Below, piece by piece: positions 1 through 9,599 of a stretch of 64,000 nucleotides of DNA; positions within the stretch are counted from its first letter, which is position 1, and each line of letters starts with the position of its first letter. Source of the DNA: Ptiloglossa arizonensis (lineage: Eukaryota > Arthropoda > Insecta > Hymenoptera > Colletidae); assembly GCF_051014685.1 (NCBI RefSeq), contig NW_027478781.1:124001-188000 (forward strand). Reading direction: 5' to 3'. The notes under the pieces are model-generated. The model saw only the letters and a program-made list of their open reading frames with translations. It did no database searches and was not told where the DNA came from. Made by a program: the position numbers and the translations under genes.

Positions 1-142
1 AATTCCTATTGCATCTGAAAGTAGAAACTCGCCCGATTACAACGGTATGTGTATTTTTTCCCTAGCCCATTCTGGTTAAGCGATTGGAGCAGCAGTAGTA
101 CGAAAAATTTGTTCTCTTGTCAACCATTTCTTAGCTTCAAAG

Positions 143-159
143 TCCCATATCTCGCGAAC
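143..159 (-). other. CENP-B-box-like site, example from the first complete monomer
   Basis: Seen: the minus strand reads GTTCGCGAGATATGGGA. Known: the minimal mammalian CENP-B box is NTTCGNNNNANNCGGGN. The site matches TTCG, the central A and the last three G, and differs only by T for C at the start of CGGG, so 8 of 9 fixed bases agree. The same 17 bases recur in most monomers at monomer positions 170 to 9 of the next copy. The CTTGCGAAC variants of the right domain keep the 8-of-9 match. The mismatch is the change expected from CpG deamination of CGGG. Whether any protein binds is unknown. By a rough count, about 4% of random 177-bp monomers would hold such a match on either strand, so chance is not excluded. 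Confidence 0.45.
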
Positions 160-327
160 GGATTGACCTAACCCAAAAATTCCTATTGTAACAGAAAGTA
201 GAAACTCGTCCGATTACAACGGTATGGGTATTTTTTCCCTAGGCCATTCTGGTTAAGCGTTTGGAGCAGCAGAAGTGCGAAAAAATTGTTGTCTTCTCAA
301 CCATTTCTTAGCTTCAAAGTCCCATAT
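151..327 (+). repeat. Example monomer of the 177-bp satellite
   Basis: This is one full monomer in the phase used here. Landmarks in monomer coordinates are: CTCGCGAACGGATTGACC at 1-18 (contains the NruI palindrome TCGCGA); an A-tract ending in TT at about 25-31; TGAAAGTAGAAACTCGCCCG at 43-62 in the commonest form, with CGTCCG instead of CGCCCG in this copy; a T6 tract at 81-86; CCTAGGCC at 88-95 (AvrII palindrome); GCCATTCTGGTTAA at 93-106; GGAGCAGCAG at 113-122; and GCGAAAAATTTG at 127-138, here with an extra A-tract base change. The best conserved segments are 1-18, 93-106 and 171-177. The most variable are 37-45, 66-76, 88-93, 107-112, 130-146 and 165-171. Confidence 0.95.
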
Positions 328-1087
328 CTCGCGAACGGATTGACCTAACCCAAAAATTCCTGTTGCGTCTGAAATTAGAAGCTCGCCCGATTACAACGGT
401 ATGTGTATTTTTTCCCTAGGCCATTCTGGTTAAGCGGTGGAGCAGCAGAAGTGCGACAAATTTGTTGTCTTCTCAACCATTTGTTAGCTTCAAAGTCCCA
501 TATCTCGCGAACGGATTGACCTAACCCAAAAATTCCTTTTGCATCTGAAAGTAGAAACTCGCCCGATTACAACGGTATGTGTATTTTTTCCCTAGCCCAT
601 TCTGGTTAAGCGTTTGGAGCAGCAGAATTGCGAAAAATTTTTTGCCTTCTCAACCATTTCTTGGCTTCAAACTCCCATATCTCGCGAACGGATTGACCTA
701 AACCAAAAATTGCTATTGCATCTGAAAGTAGAAACTCGCCCGATTACAACGGTAAGTGTATTTTTTCCCTAGGCCATTCTAGTTAAGCGATTGGAGCAGC
801 AGAATTGCGAAAAATTTGTTGTCTTGTCAACCATTTCTTAGCTTCAAAGTCCGATATCTCGCGAACGGATTGACCTAACCCAAAAATTCCTATTGTAACT
901 GATAGTAGAAACTCGTCCGATTACAACGGCATGGGTATTTTTTCCCTAGGCCATTCTGGTTAAGCGTTTGGAGCAGCAGAAGTGCGAAAAATTTGTTGTG
1001 TTCTCAACCATTTCTTAGCTTCAAAGTCCCATATCTCGCGAACGGATTGACCAAACCCAAAAATTCCTGCTGCGTCTGAAAGTAGAA

Positions 1088-4000
1088 TCTCGCCCGATTA
1101 CAACTGTATGCGTATTTTTTCTCTAGGCCATTCTGGTTAAGCGTTTGGAGCAGCAGAATTGCGAAAAATTTGTTGTCTTCTCAACCATTTCTTAGCTTCA
1201 ACCTCCATATCACGCGAACGGATTGACCTAACCCAAAAATTCCTATTGCGTCTGAAAGTAGAAACTCGCCCGATTACAGCGGTATGTGTATTTTTTCCCT
1301 AGGCCATTCTGGTTAAGCGTTTGGAGCAGCAGAATTGCGAAAATTTTTATGGCTCCTCAACCATTTCTTGGCTTCAAACTCCCATATCTCGCGAACGGAT
1401 TGACCTAACCCAAAAATTCCTATTGCATCTGAAAGTAGAAACTCGCTCGATTACAACGGTATGTGTATTTTTTCCCTAGCCCATTCTGGTTAAGCGATTG
1501 GAGCAGCAGTAGTACGAAAAATTTGTTCTCTTGTCAACCATTTCTTAGCTTCAAAGTCCCATATCTCGCGAACGGATTGACCTAACCCAAAAATTCCTAT
1601 TGTAACTGAAAGTAGAAACTCGTCCGATTACAACGGTATGTGTATTTTTTCCCTAGGCCATTCTGGTTAAGCGTTTGGAGCAGCAGAATTGCGAAAAAAT
1701 TGTTGTCTTCTCAACCATTTCTTAGCTTCAAAGTCCCATATCTCGCGAACGGATTGACCTAACCCAAAAATTCCTGTTGCGTCTGAAATTAGAAGCTCGC
1801 CCGATTACAACGGTATGTGTATTTTTTCCCTAGGCCATTCTGGTTAAGCGGTGGAGCAGCAGAAGTGCGACAAATTTGTTGTCTTCTCAACCATTTCTTA
1901 GCTTCAAAGTCCCATATCTCGCGAACGGATTGACCTAACCCAAAAATTCCTATTGCATCTGAAAGTAGAAACTCGCCCGATTACAACGGTATGTGTATTT
2001 TTTCCCTAGGCCATTCTGGTTAAGCGTTTGGAGCAGCAGAAGTGCGAAAAATTTGTTGTCTTCTCAACCATTTCTTAGCTTCAAAGTCCCATATCTCGCG
2101 AACGGATTGACCTAACCCAAAAATTCCTATTGTAACTGAAAGTAGAAACTCGTCCGATTACAACGGTGTGGGTATTTTTTCCCTAGGCCATTCTGGTTAA
2201 GCGTTTGGAGCAGCAGAAGTGCGAAAAATTTGTTGTCTTCTCAACCATTTCTTAGCTTCAAAGTCCCATATCTCGCGAACGGATTCACCTAACCCAAAAA
2301 TTCCTGTTGCGTCTGAAATTAGAAGCTCGCCCGATTACAACGGTATGTGTATTTTTCCCTAGGCCATTCTGGTTGAGCGTTTGGAGCAGCAGAAGTTCCT
2401 ACAAATTTGTTGTCTTCTCAACCATTTCATAGCTTCACACTCCCATATCTCGCGAACGGATTGACCTAACCCAAAAATTCCTATTGCGTCTGAAAGTAGA
2501 AACTCGCCCGATTACAGCGGTATGTGTATTTTTTCCCTAGGCCATTCGGGTTAAGCGTTTGGAGCAGCAGAATTGCGAAAATTTTTATGCCTTCTCAACC
2601 ATTTCTTGGCTTCAAACTCCCATATCTCGCGAACGGATAGACCTAACCCAAAAATTCCTGTTGCGTGTGAAAGTAGAAACTCGCCCGATTACAACGGTAT
2701 GTGTATTTTTTCCCTAGGCCATTCTGGTTAAGCGTTTGGAGCAGCAGAATTGCGAAAATTTTTATGCCTTCTCAACCATTTCTTGGCTTCAAACTCCCAT
2801 ATCTCGCGAACGGATAGACCTAACCCAAAAATTCCTGATGCGTGTGAAAGTAGAAACTCGCCCGATTACAACGGTATGTGTATTTTTTCCCTAGCCCATT
2901 CTGGTTAAGCGATTGGAGCAGCAGTAGTGCGAAAAATTTTTTGCCTTCTCAAACATTTCCTGGCTTCAAACTCCCATATCTCGCGAACGGATTGACCTAA
3001 CCCAAAAATTCCTGTTGCGTCTGAAATTAGAAACTCGCCCGATCACAACGGTATGTGTATTTTTTCCCTAGGCCATTCTGGTTAAGCGTTTGGAGCAGCA
3101 GAAGTGCGAAAAATTAGTTGTCTTCTCAACCATTTCTTAGCTTCAAACTCCCATATCTCGCGAACGGATTGACCAAGCCCAAAAATTCCTGCTGCGTCTG
3201 AAAGTAGAAACTCGCCCGATTACAAATGTATGCGTATTTCTTCCCTAGGCCATTCTGGTTAAGCGCTGGAGCAGCAGAAGTGCGACAAATTTGTTGTCTT
3301 CTCAACCATTTCATAGCTTCACACTCCCATATCTCGCGAACGGATTGACCTAACCCAAAAATTCCTATTGCATCTGAAAGTAGAAACTCGCCCGATTACA
3401 ACGGTATGTGTATTTTTCCCCTAGGCCATTCTGGTTAAGCGTTTGGAGCCGCAGATCTGCGAAAAATTTTTTGCCTTCTCAACCATATCTTGGCTTCAAA
3501 CTCCCATATCTCGCGAACGGAGTGACCAAACCCAAAAATTCCTTCTGCGTCTGAAAGTAGAAACTCGCCCGATTACAACTGTATGCGTATTTTTTCCCTA
3601 GGCCATTCTGGTTAAGCGCTGGAGCAGCAGAAGTGCGACAAATTTGTTTTCTTCTCAACCATTTCATAGCTTCACACTCCCATATCTCGCGAACGGATTG
3701 ACCTAACCCAAAAATTACTATTGCATCTGGAAGTAGAAACTCGCCCGATTACAGCGGTATGTGTATTTTTTCCCTAGGCCATTCTGGTTAAGCGTTTGGA
3801 GCAGCAGAATTGCGAAAAATTTGTTGTCTTCTCAACCATTTCTTAGCTTCAAAGTCCCATATCTCGCGAACGGATTGACCTAACCCAAAAATTCCTATTG
3901 TAACTGAAAGTAGAAACTCGTCCGATTACAACGGTATGGGTATTTTTTCCCTAGGCCAATCTCGTTAAGCGTTTGGAGCAGCAGAATTGCGAAAAATTTT

Positions 4001-4824
4001 TTGCCTTCTCAACCATTTCTTGGCTTCAAACTCCCATATCTCGCGAACGGATTGACCTAACCCAAACATTCCTATTGCGTCTGAAAGTAGATACTCGCCC
4101 GATTACAGCGGTATGTGTATTTTTTCCCTAGCCCATTCTGGTTAAGCGTTTGGACCAGCAGAATTGCGAAAAATTTGTTGTCTTCTCAACCATTTCTTAG
4201 CTTCAAACTCCCATATCTCGCGAACGGATTGACCTAACCCAAAAATTCCTATTTCATCTGAAAGTAGAAACTCGCCCGATTACAAGGGTATGTGTATTTT
4301 TTCCCTAGGCCATTCTGGTTAAGCGTTTGGAGCAGCAGAATTGCGAAAAATTTTTTGCCTTCTCAACCATTTCTTCCCTTCAAACTCCCATATCTCGCGA
4401 ACGGATTGGCCTAACCCAAAAATTCCTATTGCGTCTGAAAGTAGATACTCGCCCGATTACAGCGGTATGTGTATTTTTTCCCTAGGCCATTCTGGTTAAG
4501 CGTTTGGAGCAGCAGAATTGCGAAAATTTTTATGCCTTCTCAACCATTTCTTGGCTTCAAACTCCCATATCTCGCGAACGGATTGACCTAACCCAAAAAT
4601 TCCTATTGTAACTGAAAGTAGAAACTCGTCCGATTACAACGGTATGGGTATTTTTTCCGTAGGCCATTCTGGTTAAGCGTTTGGAGCAGCAGAAGTGCGA
4701 AAAAATTGTTGTCTTCTCAAGCATTTCTTAGCTTCAATGTCCCATATCTCGCGAACGGATTGACCAAACCCAAAAATTCCTGCTGCGTCTGAAAGTAGAA
4801 TCTCGCCCGATTACAACTGTATGC
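1088..4824. repeat. HOR unit 0: shorter relative of the 27-monomer unit
   Basis: This 3.7-kb segment has the same order of marker monomers as the next units: TAGAATCTCGCCC at 1,084 and 4,797, GCCATTCGGG at 2,541 (next copy 6,256), two GGATAGACC monomers, the 353-bp dimers, and AAACATTCC with GATACTCG at about 4,064-4,090. It is about 21 monomers long. Compared with the following unit it has two dimers instead of three, lacks several monomers near the end and has two extra monomers at about 3,714-4,063. It reads as a diverged or ancestral version of the unit that later expanded. Confidence 0.65.
3126..3667. repeat. 353-bp dimer pair in unit 0
   Basis: Two dimers lie 353 bp apart (176 + 177). 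Each has one monomer with GACCAAGCCC or GACCAAACCC and CTGCGTCTG, shortened by one base in GCGCTGGAGC, followed by one with TTTCATAGCTTCACAC. The 1-bp deletion shifts the minus-strand frame past a TAA, and the T-to-A change in TTTCATAG creates an ATG on that strand. Together they make 62-codon open frames that mean nothing on their own. Confidence 0.75.
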
Positions 4825-7800
4825 GTATTTTTTCTCTAGGCCATTCTGGTTAAGCGTTTGGAGCAGCAGAATTGCGAAAAAATTGTTGTCTTCTCAACCA
4901 TTTCTTAGCTTCAAACTCCCATATCTCGCGAACGGATTGACCTAACCCAAAAATTCCTATTGCGTCTGAAAGTAGAAACTCGCCCGATTACAGCGGTATG
5001 TGTATTTTTGCCCTAGGCCATTCTGGTTAAGCGTTTGGAGCAGCAGAATTGCGAAAATTTTTATGGCTTCTCAACCATTTCTTGGCTTCAAACTCCCATA
5101 TCTCGCGAACGGATTGACTTAACCCAAAAATTCCTGTTGCGTGTGAAAGTAGAAACTCGCCCGATTACAACGGTATGTGTATTTTTTCCCTAACCCAGTC
5201 TGGTTAAGCGATTGGAGCAGCAGTAGTACGAAAAATTTGTTGTCTTGTCAACCATTTCTTAGCTTCAAAGTCCCATATCTCGCGAACGGATTGACCTAAC
5301 CCAAAAATTCCTATTGTAACTGAAAGTAGAAACTCGTCCGATTACAACGGTATGGGTATTTTTTCTCTAGGCCATTCTGGTTAAGCGTTTGGAGCAGCAG
5401 AATTGCGAAAAATTTGTTGTCTTCTCAACCATTTCTTAGCTTCAAAGTCCCATATCTCGCGAACGGATTGACCTAACCCAAAAATTCCTGTTGCGTCTGA
5501 AATTAGAAACTCGCCCGATTACAAAGGCATGTGTAATTTTTCCCTAGGCCAATCTCGTTAAGCGTTTGGAGCAGCAGAATTGCGAAAAATTTTTTGCCTT
5601 CTCAACCATTTCTTGGCTTCAAACTCCCATATCTCGCGAACGGATTGACCTAACCCAAAAATTCCTGTTGCGTCTGAAAGTAGAAACTAGCCCGATTACA
5701 ACGGTAAGTGTATTTTTTCCCTAGGCCATTCTAGTTAAGCGATTGGAGCAGCAGAATTGCGAAAAATTTGTTGTCTTGTCAACCATTTCTTAGCTTCAAA
5801 GTCCCATATCTCGCGAACGGATTCACCTAACCCAAAAATTCCTGTTGCGTCTGAAATTAGAAACACTCCCGATTACAACGGTATGTGTATTTTTTCCCTA
5901 GCCCATTCTGGTTAAGCGATTGGAGCAGCAGTAGTACGAAAAATTTGTTCTCTTGTCAACCATTTCTTAGCTTCAAAGTCCCATATCTCGCGAACGGATT
6001 GACCTAACCCAAAAATTCCTATTGTAACTGAAAGTAGAAACTCGTCCGATTACAACGGTATGTGTATTTTTTCCCTAGGCCATTCTGGTTAAGCGTTTGG
6101 AGCAGCAGAATTGCGAAAAAATTGTTGTCTTCTCAACCATTTCTTAGCTTCAAAGTCCCATATCTCGCGAACGGATTGACCTAACCCAAAAATTCCTATT
6201 GCGTCTGAAAGTAGAAACTCGCCCGATTACAGCGGTATGTGTATTTTTTCCCTAGGCCATTCGGGTTAAGCGTTTGGAGCAGCAGAATTGCGAAAATTTT
6301 TATGCCTTCTCAACCATTTCTTGGCTTCAAACTCCCATATCTCGCGAACGGATAGACCTAACCCAAAAATTCCTGTTGCGTGTGAAAGTAGAAACTCGCC
6401 CGATTACAACGGTATGTGTATTTTTTCCCTAGGCCATTCTGGTTAAGCGTTTGGAGCAGCAGAATTGCGAAAATTTTTATGCCTTCTCAACCATTTCTTG
6501 GCTTCAAACTCCCATATCTCGCGAACGGATAGACCTAACCCAAAAATTCCTGTTGCGTGTGAAAGTAGAAACTCGCCCGATTACAACGGTATGTGTATTT
6601 TTTCCCTAGGCCATTCTGGTTAAGCGCTGGAGCAGCAGAAGTGCGAAAAATTAGTTGTCTTCTCAACCATTTCTTAGCTTCAAACTCCCATATCTCGCGA
6701 ACGGATTGACCAAGCCCAAAAATTCCTGCTGCGTCTGAAAGTAGAAACTCGCCCGATTACAATTGTATGCGTATTTCTTCCCTAGGCCATTCTGGTTAAG
6801 CGCTGGAGCAGCAGAAGTGCGACAAATTTGTTGTCTTCTCAACCATTTCATAGCTTCACACTCCCATATCTCGCGAACGGATTGACCTAACCCAAAAATT
6901 CCTATTGCATCTGAAAGTAGAAACTCGCCCGATTTCAACGGTATGTGTATTTTTCCCCTAGGCCATTCTGGTTAAGCGTTTGGAGCCGCAGATCTGCGAA
7001 AAATTAGTTGTCTTCTCAACCATTTCTTAGCTTCAAACTCCCATATCTCGCGAACGGATTGACCAAGCCCAAAAATTCCTGCTGCGTCTGAAAGTAGAAA
7101 CTCGCCCGATTACAATTGTATGCGTATTTCTTCCCTAGGCCATTCTGGTTAAGCGCTGGAGCAGCAGAAGTGCGACAAATTTGTTGTCTTCTCAACCATT
7201 TCATAGCTTCACACTCCCATATCTCGCGAACGGATTGACCTAACCCAAAAATTCCTATTGCATCTGAAAGTAGAAACTCGCCCGATTACAACGGTATGTG
7301 TATTTTTCCCCTAGGCCATTCTGGTTAAGCGTTTGGAGCCGCAGATCTGCGAAAAATTTTTTGCCTTCTCAACCATATCTTGGCTTCAAACTCCCATATC
7401 TCGCGAACGGAGTGACCAAACCCAAAAATTCCTGCTGCGTCTGAAAGTAGAAACTCGCCCGATTACAACTGTATGCGTATTTTTTCCCTAGGCCATTCTG
7501 GTTAAGCGCTGGAGCAGCAGAAGTGCGACAAATTTGTTTTCTTCTCAACCATTTCATAGCTTCACACTCCCATATCTCGCGAACGGATTGACCTAACCCA
7601 AACATTCCTATTGCGTCTGAAAGTAGATACTCGCCCGATTACAGCGGTATGTGTATTTTTTCCCTAGCCCATTCTGGTTAAGCGTTTGGACCAGCAGAAT
7701 TGCGAAAAATTTGTTGTCTTCTCAACCATTTCTTAGCTTCAAACTCCCATATCTCGCGAACGGATTGACCTAACCCAAAAATTCCTATTTCATCTGAAAG

Positions 7801-9599
7801 TAGAAACTCGCCCGATTACAAGGGTATGTGTATTTTTTCCCTAGGCCATTCTGGTTAAGCGTTTGGAGCAGCAGAATTGCGAAAAATTTTTTGCCTTCTC
7901 AACCATTTCTTCGCTTCAAACTCCCATATCTCGCGAACGGATTGGCCTAACCCAAAAATTCCTATTGCGTCTGAAAGTAGATACTCGCCCGATTACAGCG
8001 GTATGTGTATTTTTTCCCTAGGCCATTCTGGTTAAGCGTTTGGAGCAGCAGAATTGCGAAAATTTTTATGCCTTCTCAACCATTTCTTGGCTTCAAACTC
8101 CCATATCTCGCGAACGGATTGACCTAACCCAAAAATTCCTATTGTAACTGAAAGTAGAAACTCGTCCGATTACAACGGTATGGGTATTTTTTCCGTAGGC
8201 CATTCTGGTTAAGCGTTTGGAGCAGCAGAAGTGCGAAAAAATTGTTGTCTTCTCAAGCATTTCTTAGCTTCAAAGTCCCATATCTCGCGAACGGATTGAC
8301 TTAACCCAAAAATTCCTGTTGCGTGTGAAAGTAGAAACTCGCCCGATTACAACGGTATGTGTATTTTTTCCCTAACCCATTCTGGTTAAGCGATTGGAGC
8401 AGCAGTAGTACGAAAAATTTGTTGTCTTGTCAACCATTTCTTAGCTTCAAAGTCCCATATCTCGCGAACGGATTGACCTAACCCAAAAATTCCTATTGTA
8501 ACTGAAAGTAGAAACTCGTCCGATTACAACGGTATGGGTATTTTTTCTCTAGGCCATTCTGGTTAAGCGTTTGGAGCAGCAGAATTGCGAAAAATTTGTT
8601 GTCTTCTCAACCATTTCTTAGCTTCAAAGTCCCATATCTCGCGAACGGATTGACCTAACCCAAAAATTCCTGTTGCGTCTGAAATTAGAAACTCGCCCGA
8701 TTACAAAGGCATGTGTAATTTTTCCCTAGGCCAATCTCGTTAAGCGTTTGGAGCAGCAGAATTGCGAAAAATTTTTTGCCTTCTCAACCATTTCTTGGCT
8801 TCAAACTCCCATATCTCGCGAACGGATTGACCTAACCCAAAAATTCCTGTTGCGTGTGAAAGTAGAAACTCGCCCGATTACAACGGTATGTGTATTTTTT
8901 CCCTAGCCCATTCTGGTTAAGCGATTGGAGCAGCAGTAGTGCAAAAAATTTGTTGTCTTGTCAACCATTTCTTAGCTTCAAAGTCCCATATCTCGCGAAC
9001 GGATTGACCTAACCCAAAAATTCCTATTGTAACTGAAAGTAGAATCTCGCCCGATTACAACTGTATGCGTATTTTTTCTCTAGGCCATTCTGGTTAAGCG
9101 TTTGGAGCAGCAGAATTGCGAAAAAATTGTTGTCTTCTCAACCATTTCTTAGCTTCAAACTCCCATATCTCGCGAACGGATTGACCTAACCCAAAAATTC
9201 CTATTGCGTCTGAAAGTAGAAACTCGCCCGATTACAGCGGTATGTGTATTTTTTCCCTAGGCCATTCTGGTTAAGCGTTTGGAGCAGCAGAATTGCGAAA
9301 ATTTTTATGGCTTCTCAACCATTTCTTGGCTTCAAACTCCCATATCTCGCGAACGGATTGACTTAACCCCAAAATTCCTGTTGCGTGTGAAAGTAGAAAC
9401 TCGCCCGATTACAACGGTATGTGCATTTTTTCCCTAACCCATTCTGGTTAAGCGATTGGAGCAGCAGAATTGCGAAAAATTTGTTGTCTTGTCAACCATT
9501 TCTTGGCTTCAAACTCCCATATCTCGCGAACGGATTGACCTAACCCAAAAATTCCTATTGTAACTGAAAGTAGAAACTCGTCCGATTACAACGGTATGC
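4825..9599. repeat. HOR unit A (4,775 bp, 27 monomers)
   Basis: This unit recurs at an offset of exactly 4,775 bp. Markers checked in both copies include TAACCCAGTC (5,191 and 9,966), GTATTTTTGCC (5,002 and 9,777), GCCATTCGGG (6,256 and 11,031), ACTAGCCCG (5,687 and 10,462), AAACACTCCCG (5,860 and 10,635), GATTTCAACGG (6,931 and 11,706), AAGGGTATG (7,824 and 12,599) and CTTAACCCCAAAATT (9,363 and 14,138). I saw no difference in the stretches compared. Inside it, 5,116 to about 5,640 is repeated at 8,298 to about 8,840 (offset 3,182, 18 monomers), so the 27-mer itself grew by internal duplication. The start point is arbitrary because the unit is cyclic. Confidence 0.85.
6663..7605. repeat. Triplicated 353-bp dimer in unit A
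   Basis: Dimers start at 6,663, 7,016 and 7,369. The first two are almost identical (GATTTCAACGG in one, GATTACAACGG in the other). The third differs with ACCATATCTTGG and GGAGTGACCAAACCC. Unit 0 has only two such dimers, so one was added between unit 0 and unit A. Open minus-strand frames of 62-91 codons here are a by-product of the 1-bp deletion in GCGCTGGAGC. Confidence 0.8.

Larger units (their letters stand above)
1..2008. repeat. 8-monomer tandem duplication (offset 1,414 bp)
   Basis: Bases 1-594 match 1,415-2,008 with only scattered differences, for example CGCCCG against CGCTCG. Shared rare markers are AGTAGTACG with TTGTTCTC (near 90 and 1,503) and the 1-bp deletion GCGGTGGAGC (434 and 1,848), which makes a 176-bp monomer. 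The match ends at about 594, where CCTAGC faces CCTAGG. The sequence between, 595-1,414, is ordinary satellite, including a short copy at 1,200 (ACCTCCATATCACG) that has lost a base. Confidence 0.75.

Noticed and set aside
57..73. Second CENP-B-like match in each monomer at GCCCGATTACAACGGTA
   Set aside because: Only 7 of 9 fixed bases agree, a level expected in a large share of random monomers. Only the single 8-of-9 variant at 38,599 was listed.
88..95. CCTAGGCC and TCGCGA palindromes as regulatory inverted repeats
   Set aside because: They are short, present in nearly every monomer by descent, and do not form a longer dyad. They are useful as AvrII and NruI landmarks only.
151..327. Tandem 5S rRNA, tRNA or snRNA gene cluster
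   Set aside because: The monomer holds no A/B box or internal control region I can recognise and no terminator-like arrangement tied to a folded RNA. The T6 tract alone is not enough.
151..327. Minisatellite inside a protein-coding gene (59-residue repeat)
   Set aside because: All frames are cut by stops in most monomers and 1-bp indels are frequent, so no long translated repeat exists.
1..2008. CRISPR array
   Set aside because: Repeats are contiguous 177-bp units with no short repeat and unique-spacer pattern.
3126..3314. 62-codon minus-strand open frame with ATG, repeated at 3,479, 6,663, 7,016, 7,369 and in units B and C
   Set aside because: It arises where a 176-bp monomer (GCGCTGGAGC) shifts the frame past a TAA and TTTCATAG supplies an ATG. 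It moves with the HOR copies, shows no domain and no sign of coding constraint.
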